This document shows positions 46,127-55,548 of a stretch of 64,000 nucleotides of DNA, piece by piece. The notes under the pieces were generated by a model. That model made no database searches. It saw only the letters and a list, made by a program, of their open reading frames with translations, and was not told the DNA's origin. Source of the stretch: DATEDA01 sp963827595 (GTDB lineage: Bacteria; Pseudomonadota; Gammaproteobacteria; Burkholderiales; SG8-39). Made by a program: the position numbers and the translations under genes. Position 1 is the stretch's first letter. Every line of letters begins with the position of its first letter. The stretch is taken from positions 62,001-126,000 of the forward strand of contig CAWHBT010000016.1 in NCBI GenBank assembly GCA_963827595.1. Direction: 5' to 3'.

Positions 46127-49100
46127 CCATTTCTCCCCCGCCGCGTCCTCCGCGACGGCGCATCGTCAGACTGCTGATATGGGGCGCTGGGCTGCTGGTC
46201 GCTCTCGCGGCGGCGCTCGCCCTGTTCCTGTCCACGCTCGACGCCGCCATCTACCAGCGCGCCCTGGAGGCCGAGCTGTCGGACGTGCTGGACCGCCCGG
46301 TCTCGGTGCGCAGCGTGTCTTTCGCGGTGTCATTGTTTCCGACCTTGTCGGCCCGCGATCTGCGCATCGCCAATCCGCCATGGGCGTCGCGGCCGGATTT
46401 CGTCACGGCGGGCGAGGCCGCGATCCGCATCGACCTCGCGGCGCTGTGGAACGGCAATATCGAGCTGCGGAGCGTCGAGCTGCGCGAGGTGGACATCCTG
46501 TTGGAACGCGACACGAACGGCGCCGGCAACTGGAGGTTCGGCGCAACCGGCGGCGACTCCCCGCCCGACCTGCCCGACTTCGGTGGAGTCGAGCTCACCG
46601 ATGCGCGCATCGGCTGGCGTGCCACCGACGGCGCGAGCGTGGAGGTGCAGATCGAGACCGCGAACGCCACCGTGCGCCGCGACCGGCCGTTTCGGCTGGA
46701 AGCGCAAGGGCTGTATCGCGGCACGCCAATGGAGATCACGGTCAGCAGCGATGCACCGCTGCAAGCCGCGCTGACAACCGATACCTGGGCGCTCGCCATC
46801 GCTTTGGAGATGCCGGATGCGCGCGCCACCGTCGAGGCCAGGCTCCCGACCCTGGCTTCGACCGAAGGCGCCGAGATCAGCTTCGAACTGAGCGGTCAGC
46901 GGCTCGATGGGTGGTCCAAGATCACCGGCACCAGGTTACCCGGCTGGGGCCCATATCGGGTGTCGGCGCACACCCGCTACGCCGGGGCGAGTCTGCAGAT
47001 CGACAACTTGCGCTTGTCGCTCGATGGGCTGCCGATGCAACCGTCGCGCCTCGAGATCGGCTCGGGCAAGGCCACCATCGGCACCCAGGTCGATACCCGG
47101 CTGGCGGCCGAGGGCAAGCTCGGCGAGACGGCGTTTTCGCTCGAAGCCACCTCGGCACCGCTGCCGCGCTTGCTGCAGGCGACCGGCGCAGTGACCGTCT
47201 CGGCACGCGGCGCGGTGGCTGGCGTCGCCTTGAGCGCAGAGGGCACGCTTGGCGTTGACTCCCTTGCAGCGCCGTTCGACCTCGCGCTGACCGCGCGCGG
47301 CGACGCGCTCGCCCTGGCGCGAGCATTTGCTGGTGCATCGGCGGGCAGGCCGCTGCCAGTCGACCTGTCCGCACGCGTGTCCCGCGCACAGGCCAGCTAC
47401 GCGGTCAAAGCGCTGCGCGGCCGCGTCGTCGAATGCAGCGTTGCAGGCGATCTCACCCTGAGCGGCCAGCCACGCCCCTTGCTCGGCGGCACGCTGACTA
47501 TCGGCCAACTGGACCTGCGCCAGCTCCCGCTTGCAGCACCCGGATCCGTGCGCGGTACAAGCGCCCGGCCGCAGGCCGCTCGCGCCCCGGCGCCACCGGC
47601 GTGGCTGAAGGCTGTCGATACCGATCTAACGCTTCGCATCGCCGGCATCGCAGGCCTGCCCGTGACGGCGAACAGCATCGCGGCGCGGGTGCGACTGCGC
47701 GATGGTGCCCTTGCGCTGGAGGGTTTCGGGGGAACGCTCGCCGGCATCGACATGAGTGCAGACGGCGTGCTGCGCTGGAGCGATGGCCGGCCGCAGGTGG
47801 ACGCCAAGGTGCGCATCCCCGTGCTCGACCTGGCGCGCATCCCCAAGACCGGCGCGCAACCCGCGGCGGCCGACTGGCTCGACCGCCCCCTCGCGCTGGC
47901 GCCGTTGCGCGACCTGGATGCAACGCTGCAGCTCGACATCGGCCGGATTGCCGGGACGTCCGCACCCATCGGCAGCCTCGCCGCGCTCGCCCGCCTGACT
48001 CGCGGAAGACTCGCCGCCGACCCGGTGAGCCTGAGCGCCGCGGGGGTGCCATTGCGCGGACGCGTCGTGCTCGACGCCAGCCGCGACGACGCGCGGCTCG
48101 AGGCCAGCGCGAGCACGCAGCGCGTGGACCTCGCCGCCGCGCTGCGCGCCCTGCAGTCGACTACCACGGCGACCGGCCAGCTGCAGGACTTGCAGCTCGC
48201 GCTCGATACGCACGGCACGACGCCGCGCGCGCTGGTTGCGCAAGCGCAGCTGTCGCTTCGCGTTGGATCGGCGGATCTTTCCCTCGGGCGCGAGCGCACG
48301 CCAGTGGCGTTGCAGCAGGCGAGCATGGAAGTGGCGCCGGGTGCGCCCCTGCGGGCAAGTGCTGCGGGCAGGACGCAGGGCCTCACCTTCAAGGTGACGA
48401 TCACCGGCGGCGGGCTCGCCGAGCTGCTGGAACCCGAGCGGGCGTGGCCTAAGGTGCAGGCGATGCTGCGCACAAGCGTACGCGGTCAACCCATGTCGGT
48501 GACCGCCACCAGCGGCCCACTGCAACGCCTGCTGAGTCGACGCGACGTGCCGGTGACGCTGCGGGCCGAGCTCGCCGGCGCGCACGCGAGCCTGCAAGGC
48601 ACGCTGAAGGATCTGACCGCCCCTCTGAGCACACCGCTCAACGGCCGCATCGAAGTCGCCAGCCTCGCCCGGCTGACACCGTTGCTCCCGGAGGTGCGCT
48701 TGCCAGACCTTGCGCTCAGCGCTTCCGGGCGCGTCGCGCTCGGCGATGACGAGATCTCGCTCGACGATCTGGCCGCGCGGATCGGCAAGTCCGACGCCAA
48801 CGGCCGGCTGCGGCTGCGCTGGCGCGATCGCTTCAACTTGAATGCCGACCTCACCTCCAGGCTGGTCGACATTGCACAGTGGGACACGCCTTCCACGACC
48901 TCCGTCCCGGTGCATGACCGGCCGCTTCCCTTGCAGCCGGTGCGCGACCTGGATGTGCAGCTGCGCCTGCGGGCGGAGCGCATCCTCCTCGCCACGTACG
49001 ACCTGGATCGGGCGGTACTCGATGCCAAGCTGGCCAATGGGCTGCTCGAGCTGTCGGCCAAGGCCGCGGAGGGCAATCTGCACGGTGAGCTGCGCTTCGA

Positions 49101-49851
49101 CACGCGGCAGAACGTACCCAGCGTCGCCGGACGTTTGTCGCTGCAGGAGGTCGAGATGCGCGCGCTGTATACGGCGGCGACCGCGAGCGGCGGGGCGTCG
49201 CCGCTGCTGACCGCCCGGGCGCAGTTCGCCGCGGCCGGTGGCACGCTGCGCGAGATGCTCGGATCGACCCAGGGCGAGGTCGTGCTCACCGCAGGAGCGG
49301 GGACGGTGCCGATGAACTCCAGCTACCCGATCGAGCGCTTGACCGGCAACCTGCTCACGGTGCTGGTGCCTGGACGCAGACCCCGGGACTACACTCAGCT
49401 GAACTGCGCGGCCGCGCGCTTCACGCTGGCCAATGGTGTTGCCACCTCGACCGACGGCATCGCGCTGCGCTTCAAGGAGATGGATATCCTGGGCGGGGGC
49501 GCGGTAAATCTGAAGACCGGCCAGATCCAGTTCGGTTACCGGGCCGTGCGGCGCAACTGGTTGAGCTTCAGCGCGATGGGCCTGGCCAGCGGTATGGCGG
49601 TGGTCGGCGGGACGATCGACAAGCCCACCATCCAGCTCGACCCCACCGGCGTCGCGATTCAGGCAGCCGCGGCGTACGCGACCGCGGGCCTGTCGATCCT
49701 CGCCGGAGACCTGTGGCGCAAATTGGAAGCGACCGCCGACCCCTGTGCGCGCATCGTCGCCAGTGCCGGCAGCATGAACGATCCGCTTGACCAGCTGAGC
49801 CGCGTGCTGCCGAAAGTCGGTTCCAAGCCGTCTGCTCCCAGCAAGCCGTGA
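46117..49851 (+). CDS. Large AsmA-family protein, second copy
   Basis: An intact 1244-residue protein with one N-terminal helix (IVRLLIWGAGLLVALAAALALF) and the AsmA N-terminal motif (LEAELSDVLDRPVSVRSVSF, LSARDLRIANPPWAS). Several repeated beta-rich modules follow, with an AsmA C-terminal domain near 880-1170 (LNCAAARFTLANGVATSTDG, IALRFKEMDILGGGAVNLKT). It is distinct from the 12.6-kb copy at the sequence level. The likely role is periplasm-spanning phospholipid transport or outer-membrane assembly. Codon use is slightly less GC-extreme than its neighbours. It is divergent from the AsmA fragment and follows ssrA. Confidence 0.88.
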   Translation: MTATISPPPRPPRRRIVRLLIWGAGLLVALAAALALFLSTLDAAIYQRALEAELSDVLDRPVSVRSVSFAVSLFPTLSARDLRIANPPWASRPDFVTAGEAAIRIDLAALWNGNIELRSVELREVDILLERDTNGAGNWRFGATGGDSPPDLPDFGGVELTDARIGWRATDGASVEVQIETANATVRRDRPFRLEAQGLYRGTPMEITVSSDAPLQAALTTDTWALAIALEMPDARATVEARLPTLASTEGAEISFELSGQRLDGWSKITGTRLPGWGPYRVSAHTRYAGASLQIDNLRLSLDGLPMQPSRLEIGSGKATIGTQVDTRLAAEGKLGETAFSLEATSAPLPRLLQATGAVTVSARGAVAGVALSAEGTLGVDSLAAPFDLALTARGDALALARAFAGASAGRPLPVDLSARVSRAQASYAVKALRGRVVECSVAGDLTLSGQPRPLLGGTLTIGQLDLRQLPLAAPGSVRGTSARPQAARAPAPPAWLKAVDTDLTLRIAGIAGLPVTANSIAARVRLRDGALALEGFGGTLAGIDMSADGVLRWSDGRPQVDAKVRIPVLDLARIPKTGAQPAAADWLDRPLALAPLRDLDATLQLDIGRIAGTSAPIGSLAALARLTRGRLAADPVSLSAAGVPLRGRVVLDASRDDARLEASASTQRVDLAAALRALQSTTTATGQLQDLQLALDTHGTTPRALVAQAQLSLRVGSADLSLGRERTPVALQQASMEVAPGAPLRASAAGRTQGLTFKVTITGGGLAELLEPERAWPKVQAMLRTSVRGQPMSVTATSGPLQRLLSRRDVPVTLRAELAGAHASLQGTLKDLTAPLSTPLNGRIEVASLARLTPLLPEVRLPDLALSASGRVALGDDEISLDDLAARIGKSDANGRLRLRWRDRFNLNADLTSRLVDIAQWDTPSTTSVPVHDRPLPLQPVRDLDVQLRLRAERILLATYDLDRAVLDAKLANGLLELSAKAAEGNLHGELRFDTRQNVPSVAGRLSLQEVEMRALYTAATASGGASPLLTARAQFAAAGGTLREMLGSTQGEVVLTAGAGTVPMNSSYPIERLTGNLLTVLVPGRRPRDYTQLNCAAARFTLANGVATSTDGIALRFKEMDILGGGAVNLKTGQIQFGYRAVRRNWLSFSAMGLASGMAVVGGTIDKPTIQLDPTGVAIQAAAAYATAGLSILAGDLWRKLEATADPCARIVASAGSMNDPLDQLSRVLPKVGSKPSAPSKP

Positions 49852-49878
49852 ACCCCTCTCGCTGTCGCGCCAGCGGGG

Positions 49879-49992
49879 TCAGTGCGCTGCGCCCGTGGGA
49901 TTGAACACCACGTTCACCAGCACGCGGCTGCGCACGCTGCGCCCGTCCTTGTGATCCGGCGAAAAGCCCGCGGCCAGCAGCACCTGCTGCGG
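49879..49992 (-). pseudogene. Orphan C-terminal fragment, TonB-like
   Basis: A 37-codon open stretch with no start codon, bounded upstream by a TGA, reading AAGFSPDHKDGRSVRSRVLV then NVVFNPTGAAH and stop. The pattern resembles the last strands of TonB C-terminal domains (F.PA..DGRPVRS..V.V.F). It is probably the tail of a deleted gene between AsmA2 and the DUF3313 gene. Confidence 0.4.
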
Positions 49993-50108
49993 TCATTCGG
50001 CTCTGATACGTTGTGATATCGTCGCGTGGTGCCCTTCGAGCCGCCGCAAACGGCGCCGAACGGGACTCCGCATGTGGCCGCAGTCCAACGACTAGGAGGA
50101 CATAGGTC

Positions 50109-50791
50109 ATGAAGAAATCGATCGCAGGCAGGATGTGCGTCATTCTCCTCGCAGTGATCCTGGGAGCATGCGCGACTGGGACCGATGTCACCGAGGGTTC
50201 GGGCTTCCTAAGGGATTACTCCAGCCTGCATGGAGACCAAGGACGCCCAGGGTAAGACCATTCGGGCCTGGGTGAGCCCCAAGCTCACGCCCGCCAACTA
50301 CGATGCGATACTGCTCGATCCGCTCGTCTTCTACCCCGAGCCGAGGCCGAGCGAGCAGGTGAGCGCCGCAGACGCTGCAACAAATGCTCGCCTACTCCAA
50401 CGACACATATAAGCGGGCACTCAGCCAGCGATTCAGGGTGGTCGATCGTGCCGGGCCCGGCGTCGTGCGGATTCGCGTCGCGTTTAGTGGCGTCGCGGCG
50501 CAAGCCGAGGGCCTCAAGCCCTACCAATACGTCCCCATCGCCTTAGTGGCCACTATGGCCGCAAGGGCCGCGACGGGTACGCCGCAACGGGCGTTCATCG
50601 TGAGCGAAGTCGAGGGAACGGACAGCGTCACGGGCGAGCTGCTGGGGATGAGAGTCCGGGTGGGGACAGGCGAGCGCCTGGCGCAAGTTGCCGGGCAGCA
50701 GGTCATCACGCTCGACACAGTGAAGCCGCTGCTGGACGACCTGGCCGCGGGCGCCTTTCCGGAACTGGCGAAGTACGTGAAGCCCAAGTGA
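50109..50791 (+). CDS. DUF3313 lipoprotein (two frameshifts)
   Basis: Corrected length is 226 residues. It follows TAGGAGGA and has a lipoprotein signal (VILLAVILGAC). After one extra base near 50222 it reads METKDAQGKTIRAWVSPKLT then PANYDAILLDPLVFYPEPRP; after another near 50385 it reads MLAYSNDTYKRALSQRFRVV then VVRIRVAFSGV. This is the DUF3313 family of proteobacterial outer-membrane or periplasmic lipoproteins, of unknown function. Nothing marks it as part of an operon. Confidence 0.8.
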
Positions 50792-50953
50792 GACGGACCC
50801 ATCCGGCGAAGCGCCGGGGCTGGCGGCGCACGTATAGAGATTCTCAGACCTGCGACGACCTTCGCGCGAGGCGCCGACTGACCCCGCGGACGCGGTAGTC
50901 CCTGATGCTTGCAGGCGATCGACATGTCAACGCGAGCGAGCTTGGGAGCGACG

Positions 50954-51847
50954 ATGAAAAGCTGGTTCAAGGAGCCGTTGCTGCACTTCCTCGTCGCCGG
51001 GGGCCTTCTCTTCGGCGCGTATGCCTGGCTCAATCCCCCCGCGCTGGTCGGCGACAGCGGGTCGCGCGAGGTGCGCATCGGCGCGGGCGAGGTCAGGTGG
51101 CTCACCGAGACGTGGGTGCGCCAGTGGCGCCGCGAGCCGACGCCCGAGGAGCTGCGCGCGCTGGTGACCGATCTGCTGAAGGAGGAGCTGCTCGCCCGCG
51201 AGGCCCGGGAGCTGCGGCTCGACGAGAACGACACCATCGTCCGACGGCGGCTGGCGCAGAAGCTCGAATTCCTCGTCCGCGACACCGCGGGGCTCGCGGA
51301 GCCGACCGAGGAGGACCTGCGTCGGTTCTACGCGGATCACGCCGATGACTTCCGGAGCGCGGCGCGTGTGTCGTTCGCGCAGGTGCACTTCAGCCGCGAG
51401 CGTCGGAAGGACGCTGCGCGGGACGCCGCGCTGGCGCTCGCCAGGTTGACGCGCGCAACGCCGCCGGCCACTCCCGATGTGGGCGACTCGATGCTCCTTC
51501 CGCCGGAGCTCCGGGACGCCGACGAACACGCCGTGGCGGCTGCGTTCGGCCCGGACTTCGCGCGCGCCGTGTTCGCGCTGCAGCCGGGAGGCTGGCACGG
51601 ACCCATCGAATCCGGATACGGGCTGCACCTGGTGCGCGTCGCCAGCGTGGAGCCCACCCGCCGACGCGAGTTCGCCGAGGTGCGCGCGCAGCTGCTGGAG
51701 CGCTGGCGAGAGCAGCGGAGCCGCGAGCGCGAAGCGCAGTACCTCGCTCGCCTGATGGAGAAATACAGCGTGGTGATCGACGAGAGCGTGAAGCCGCTCG
51801 TCGGGTCGCCGAGCCTGGCACGATCCGGGACGGAGGCGGCCCGGTGA
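50954..51847 (+). CDS. Membrane-anchored parvulin-type peptidyl-prolyl isomerase
   Basis: A 297-residue protein from ATG at 50954. The N-terminus has one helix (LLHFLVAGGLLFGAYAWL), then a SurA-like helical region (LRALVTDLLKEELLAREARE) and a PpiC domain (ARVSFAQVHFSRE, FGPDFARAVFALQPGGWHGP, IESGYGLHLVRVASVEP). It should act in the periplasm as a foldase. The stop overlaps the HupE GTG (GTGA). PpiC-HupE-DUF3604 triplets recur in proteobacteria, so it may help fold the exported DUF3604 protein; that is inference. Confidence 0.88.
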   Translation: MKSWFKEPLLHFLVAGGLLFGAYAWLNPPALVGDSGSREVRIGAGEVRWLTETWVRQWRREPTPEELRALVTDLLKEELLAREARELRLDENDTIVRRRLAQKLEFLVRDTAGLAEPTEEDLRRFYADHADDFRSAARVSFAQVHFSRERRKDAARDAALALARLTRATPPATPDVGDSMLLPPELRDADEHAVAAAFGPDFARAVFALQPGGWHGPIESGYGLHLVRVASVEPTRRREFAEVRAQLLERWREQRSREREAQYLARLMEKYSVVIDESVKPLVGSPSLARSGTEAAR

Positions 51848-52824
51848 GGCGTTGCGCGCTCACGCTGCTGGCGGCGCTGCTCGTGCCGCTTGCCTGCATT
51901 GCCCACGAAGTGCGCCCGTCGTATCTCGAGCTGCGCGAAGTCGGCCCGGGACAGTTCGACGTGCTGTGGAAGACGCCGATGCGCGGCGACCTGCGGCTTG
52001 CGCTGACGCCGGAGTTCTCCGGCGACGTCGCCGTCGTGTCCCCGACGATCACGCGCATGCCGCCCGGCGCCGCAGTCCAGACCTGGGCCGTTCGCGCGCC
52101 GGCGCTGCGCGGGCAGACGGTGCGGATCGTCGGGCTGGAGGGCACGATGACGGACGCCCTCGTCCGGGTCGAGTTCGCCGACGGCACGACCTGGACGCAG
52201 CGGCTGACACCCGGCCAGCCGGCGGCGACGATCCCCGTGCGCGAACCGGCGCTCGCGGTGGCGGGCCTCTACCTCAAGCTCGGTGTCGAGCACATCCTGC
52301 TCGGCGTGGATCACCTGCTCTTCGTGCTCGCGCTGCTCATCGTCGCGCGCGGGCGCTGGCGGCTGCTCGCCACGGTAACGGCATTCACCGTGGCGCACAG
52401 CATCACGCTCGCGGCCGCGACGCTCGGGCTCGTCCACGTGCCGCAACCGCCGGTCGAGGCGGTCATCGCGCTCTCCATCGCGTTCGTCGCGGTCGAGATC
52501 GTCCGCGGCCACCAGGGGCGCTCGGGCGTCACCGCGCGGGCGCCGTGGATCGTGGCGTTCGTGTTCGGCTTGTTGCACGGCTTCGGGTTTGCGGGCGCCT
52601 TGAGCGAAGTCGGCCTGCCGGAAGGCCGCATCCCGCTGGCGCTGCTGTTCTTCAACGTCGGCGTGGAGCTCGGGCAGCTCGCGTTCGTCGCGGCCGTGCT
52701 GCTCCTCGTTTGGGCGCTGCGGCGCGTGCCGGCGCGATTGCCGCGCTGGAACCGGCTCGTGCCGCCTTACCTCATCGGCAGCGTCGCGATGTTCTGGGTG
52801 ATTCAACGCGTGGCAACCTTTTGA
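51844..52824 (+). CDS. HupE/UreJ-family membrane protein with periplasmic domain
   Basis: A 326-residue protein. A signal peptide (LTLLAALLVPLACIA) is followed by an HEVRPSYLELRE start and a beta-sandwich of about 120 residues. About seven helices follow, with KLGVEHILLGVDHLLFVLAL and FVFGLLHGFGFAGAL carrying the conserved His/Asp residues of HupE/UreJ. The family includes nickel/cobalt permeases, but this extended form often sits beside hydrolases rather than nickel enzymes. The start overlaps the PpiC stop, and 31 bases separate it from the DUF3604 gene. Confidence 0.88.
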   Translation: MRRCALTLLAALLVPLACIAHEVRPSYLELREVGPGQFDVLWKTPMRGDLRLALTPEFSGDVAVVSPTITRMPPGAAVQTWAVRAPALRGQTVRIVGLEGTMTDALVRVEFADGTTWTQRLTPGQPAATIPVREPALAVAGLYLKLGVEHILLGVDHLLFVLALLIVARGRWRLLATVTAFTVAHSITLAAATLGLVHVPQPPVEAVIALSIAFVAVEIVRGHQGRSGVTARAPWIVAFVFGLLHGFGFAGALSEVGLPEGRIPLALLFFNVGVELGQLAFVAAVLLLVWALRRVPARLPRWNRLVPPYLIGSVAMFWVIQRVATF

Positions 52825-52855
52825 CGGCAGCATCGCCGGTCCAAGGAGAAAACAC

Positions 52856-54796
52856 ATGAACGGATTCGATCTTGGCAAGGCCCGATGGGTCGGCCTGCTG
52901 GCGCTGGGTCTGGCGCTGCCGGCGATGGCGCAGGACGCGGGCGAGCTCGACAAGGCGAGGGCCGAGAAAGTGCATCCGTCCAAGCCGACGTACTCGCCGT
53001 ACGCGGGGCGCAGCTTCCCCACCCGCCCGTTCTTCGGGGACACGCATCTGCACACGGCGTTCTCGATGGACGCGGGTGCATCGGGCACCCGGCTCAATCC
53101 CCGCGACGGCTATCGCTTCGCCCGGGGCGAGCAGCTGACCTCCTCGACCGGCCAGCCGGTGAAGCTTTCCCGGCCGCTCGATTTCCTCGTCGTGGCCGAT
53201 CACTCGGACGGCATGGGCTTCTTCCCGCTGCTCCTCGCGGGCGACCCGAAGATCATGGCCGACCCGCAAGGCCGCAAGTGGCACGAGATGATCCGCTCCG
53301 GCCAGGGCGCGGCGGCGGCGATGGAAATCATCGTGAGCTTCGGCAAGGGAGCGATCTCGAAAGACATCATGCCGGTGCCGGGCACGCCCGCCTACCGGGG
53401 CGCATGGCAGGAGACCATCGCGGCGGCGGAAGCGTTCAACGAGCCGGGCCGGTTCACCGCGTTCATCGGCTACGAGTGGACCTCGAACACCGGCGGCAAC
53501 AATCTGCACCGCAACGTCATCTTCCGCGACAACGCGGACAAGGCGAGCCGCGTGGAGCCGTACACCACGGTCAAGCCGTTGGGCAGCGACAACCCGGTGG
53601 ATCTGTGGAAATGGATGGCCGCGTACGAAGAGAGGACCGGCGGCAGGGTGCTCGCCATCGCCCACAACGGCAACCTCTCGAACGGCCGCATGTTCCCGGT
53701 GGTGGAGGCGTTCGGTAAGAAGCTCGACCGCGACTACGTCCAGACGCGCGCCAAATGGGAACGGCTCTACGAGGTCACCCAGACCAAGGGCGACGGTGAG
53801 GCCCATCCATTCCTCTCGCCGAACGACGAGTTTGCCGATTTCGAACGCTGGGACTTCGCCAACCTCGACCTAACCGTGCCGAAGACGAAGGACATGCTCG
53901 AGTTCGAATACGCCCGCTCGGCGCTGAAGAACGGCTTGAAGATGGAGCGGAGCCTCGGCGCGAACCCGTACAAGTTCGGCCTGGTCGGCTCCACCGACGC
54001 CCACACCGGCCTCACGGCGGTAGAGGAGGAGAACTTCTTCGGCAAGATCGCGGTGAGCGAGCCCTCGCCCGAGCGCATTTCGACTCCATTCATGCACAAC
54101 CCGAAGACGAACCTGACGATCATGGATTGGCGGGTTTCGTCCTCCGGCTATGCCGCCGTCTGGGCCACCGAGAACACGCGCGAGGCCCTGTGGGACGCGA
54201 TGGAGCGACGCGAGACCTACGCCACCACCGGCTCGCGCATGGTGGTGCGCTTTTTCGGCGGCTGGGACTTCGAGACGAGGGACGCGCAAACCCGGCTGCC
54301 GGCCCAAACCGGCTACACCAAGGGCGTGCCGATGGGCGGTGATCTCTCCGCCGCGCCGAAGGGCAAGGTGCCGACGTTCCTCGTCGCGGCGCTCAAGGAC
54401 CCGATCGGCGCCAACCTCGACCGCTACCAGATCGTCAAGGGCTGGCTCGACAAGGCCGGCAAGCTGCACGAGAAGGTGTACGACGTCGCGTGGTCGGGCG
54501 CACGCAAGCCCGATCCCAAGACCGGCAAGCTGCCGTCGGTGGGCAGCACCGTCGACGTGGCGGAGGCCATCTGGACCAACACGATCGGCGCCCCCGAGCT
54601 GATCGCGGTGTGGACGGACCCGGACTTCGACCCGGGTCAGTCGGCCTTCTATTACGGGCGCGTCATAGAGATCCCGACCCCGCGCTGGACCGCGTACGAC
54701 GCCAAGCGGTTCGGTGTGAAACCGCTGCCGGGCACGACCATGACCCTGCAGGAGCGAGCCTACACCTCGCCGATCTGGTACACGCCGAAGCGATGA
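52856..54796 (+). CDS. Exported DUF3604 protein (PHP-like metallohydrolase)
   Basis: A 646-residue protein with a signal peptide (WVGLLALGLALPAMAQ). Putative metal ligands appear in PFFGDTHLHTAFSMD (His-x-His), VVADHSDGMGF, FIGYEWTSN (Glu), AIAHNGNLSNG and GLVGSTDAHTGL, the order expected for a PHP-type trinuclear site. DUF3604 has no assigned substrate; a phosphoesterase is plausible. RBS AAGGAGAA. It is third in the PpiC-HupE-DUF3604 string, and its stop overlaps the ATG of a 43-residue ORF. Confidence 0.88.
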   Translation: MNGFDLGKARWVGLLALGLALPAMAQDAGELDKARAEKVHPSKPTYSPYAGRSFPTRPFFGDTHLHTAFSMDAGASGTRLNPRDGYRFARGEQLTSSTGQPVKLSRPLDFLVVADHSDGMGFFPLLLAGDPKIMADPQGRKWHEMIRSGQGAAAAMEIIVSFGKGAISKDIMPVPGTPAYRGAWQETIAAAEAFNEPGRFTAFIGYEWTSNTGGNNLHRNVIFRDNADKASRVEPYTTVKPLGSDNPVDLWKWMAAYEERTGGRVLAIAHNGNLSNGRMFPVVEAFGKKLDRDYVQTRAKWERLYEVTQTKGDGEAHPFLSPNDEFADFERWDFANLDLTVPKTKDMLEFEYARSALKNGLKMERSLGANPYKFGLVGSTDAHTGLTAVEEENFFGKIAVSEPSPERISTPFMHNPKTNLTIMDWRVSSSGYAAVWATENTREALWDAMERRETYATTGSRMVVRFFGGWDFETRDAQTRLPAQTGYTKGVPMGGDLSAAPKGKVPTFLVAALKDPIGANLDRYQIVKGWLDKAGKLHEKVYDVAWSGARKPDPKTGKLPSVGSTVDVAEAIWTNTIGAPELIAVWTDPDFDPGQSAFYYGRVIEIPTPRWTAYDAKRFGVKPLPGTTMTLQERAYTSPIWYTPKR

Positions 54797-54924
54797 GGCC
54801 GGGTTGGGCCTCGACCATGCTCGCGCGGAGAGGGTTCGACGTGGCCCGCGCCCTGATCCGGGCCGCGCTGCTGGCGCTTGCCGCGCCCGAATTCAGCCTC
54901 AACCGAAAGGAGAACGACCGATGA
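54793..54924 (+). CDS. 43-residue ORF bridging DUF3604 and the CpxP-like gene
   Basis: The ATG overlaps the DUF3604 stop (ATGA) and its TGA overlaps the next ATG (ATGA). It reads MRPGWASTMLARRGF, a short hydrophobic helix (ALIRAALLALAA) and a charged tail (NRKENDR), whose codons contain the AAAGGAGAA ribosome site of the next gene. It may be a real small membrane peptide or a coupling device that links translation of its neighbours. Confidence 0.4.
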   Translation: MRPGWASTMLARRGFDVARALIRAALLALAAPEFSLNRKENDR

Positions 54925-55388
54925 GATTCGCTCGCACCATCCTCCTCACCCTCGCCACGGCCCTCGCGCTGCCAGCGCTCGCCCAGGACACGAGCAGCAT
55001 GGAAATCCTTCGCCAGAAAGTGAAGGCGGACAAGAAGCTCCTCGTCGCGCAGAACATGCAGCTGACCGAGGCTGAGGCGAAGGCGTTCTGGCCGGTTTAC
55101 GACGCCTACCAGAACGACCTGCAGAAGATCAACCAGCGGATGGGTAAAGCCATTGCCGACTATGCCGACGCCTACAACAAGGGCCCGGTGCCAAACGAGA
55201 CGGCGAAGACGCTGCTCAACGAGGCGCTCACGATCGAGGAGGAGGAGGTCAAGCTCAAGCGCGCTTACGTGCCCAAGCTCGAGAAGGCCCTGCCGCCGGC
55301 GAAGGTCGCGCGCTACGTCCAGATCGAGAACAAGATTCGCGCCGCAATCCGGTACGAGCTCGCCGACGCGATTCCGCTGGTCAAGTGA
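54921..55388 (+). CDS. Periplasmic helical protein, CpxP/Spy-like
   Basis: A 155-residue protein with a signal peptide (FARTILLTLATALALPALAQ). The mature part is almost wholly helical and charged: KADKKLLVAQNMQLTEAEAK, FWPVYDAYQNDLQKINQRMG and LTIEEEEVKLKRAYVPKLEK. The LTEAEAKAFWPVYDAYQ motif resembles the LTxxQ-type helical chaperones. It could bind unfolded protein or metal in the periplasm. It is coupled to the DUF3604 gene through the 43-residue ORF, which suggests shared function. Confidence 0.7.
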   Translation: MRFARTILLTLATALALPALAQDTSSMEILRQKVKADKKLLVAQNMQLTEAEAKAFWPVYDAYQNDLQKINQRMGKAIADYADAYNKGPVPNETAKTLLNEALTIEEEEVKLKRAYVPKLEKALPPAKVARYVQIENKIRAAIRYELADAIPLVK

Positions 55389-55448
55389 AGACTCGAGCCA
55401 CTTGGATGCCGTCGGTCGACCTCGTCGTGGGTGGTCCGCACGAGCGCC

Positions 55449-55541
55449 GGGCAGGCACGGGCGCCGCGTGGGCCTGCCCGCCCCGGACGCTCCGGCGCAA
55501 CACCAAGGTCGTATTTGCCGCCCCGGCGGGGCGGCGAATAC
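55449..55541 (+). promoter_or_regulatory. Two strong inverted repeats before the receiver gene
   Basis: The first pairs GGGCAGGC (55449-55456) with GCCTGCCC (55472-55479). The second is a 14-base-pair stem (55511-55524 with 55528-55541, one G-T pair) around a three-base loop, ending 7 bases before the GTG at 55549. Neither has a T tract, so the pair is more like an operator, a translational block or a REP-type element than a terminator. Confidence 0.55.
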
Positions 55542-55548
55542 TCGCGCC

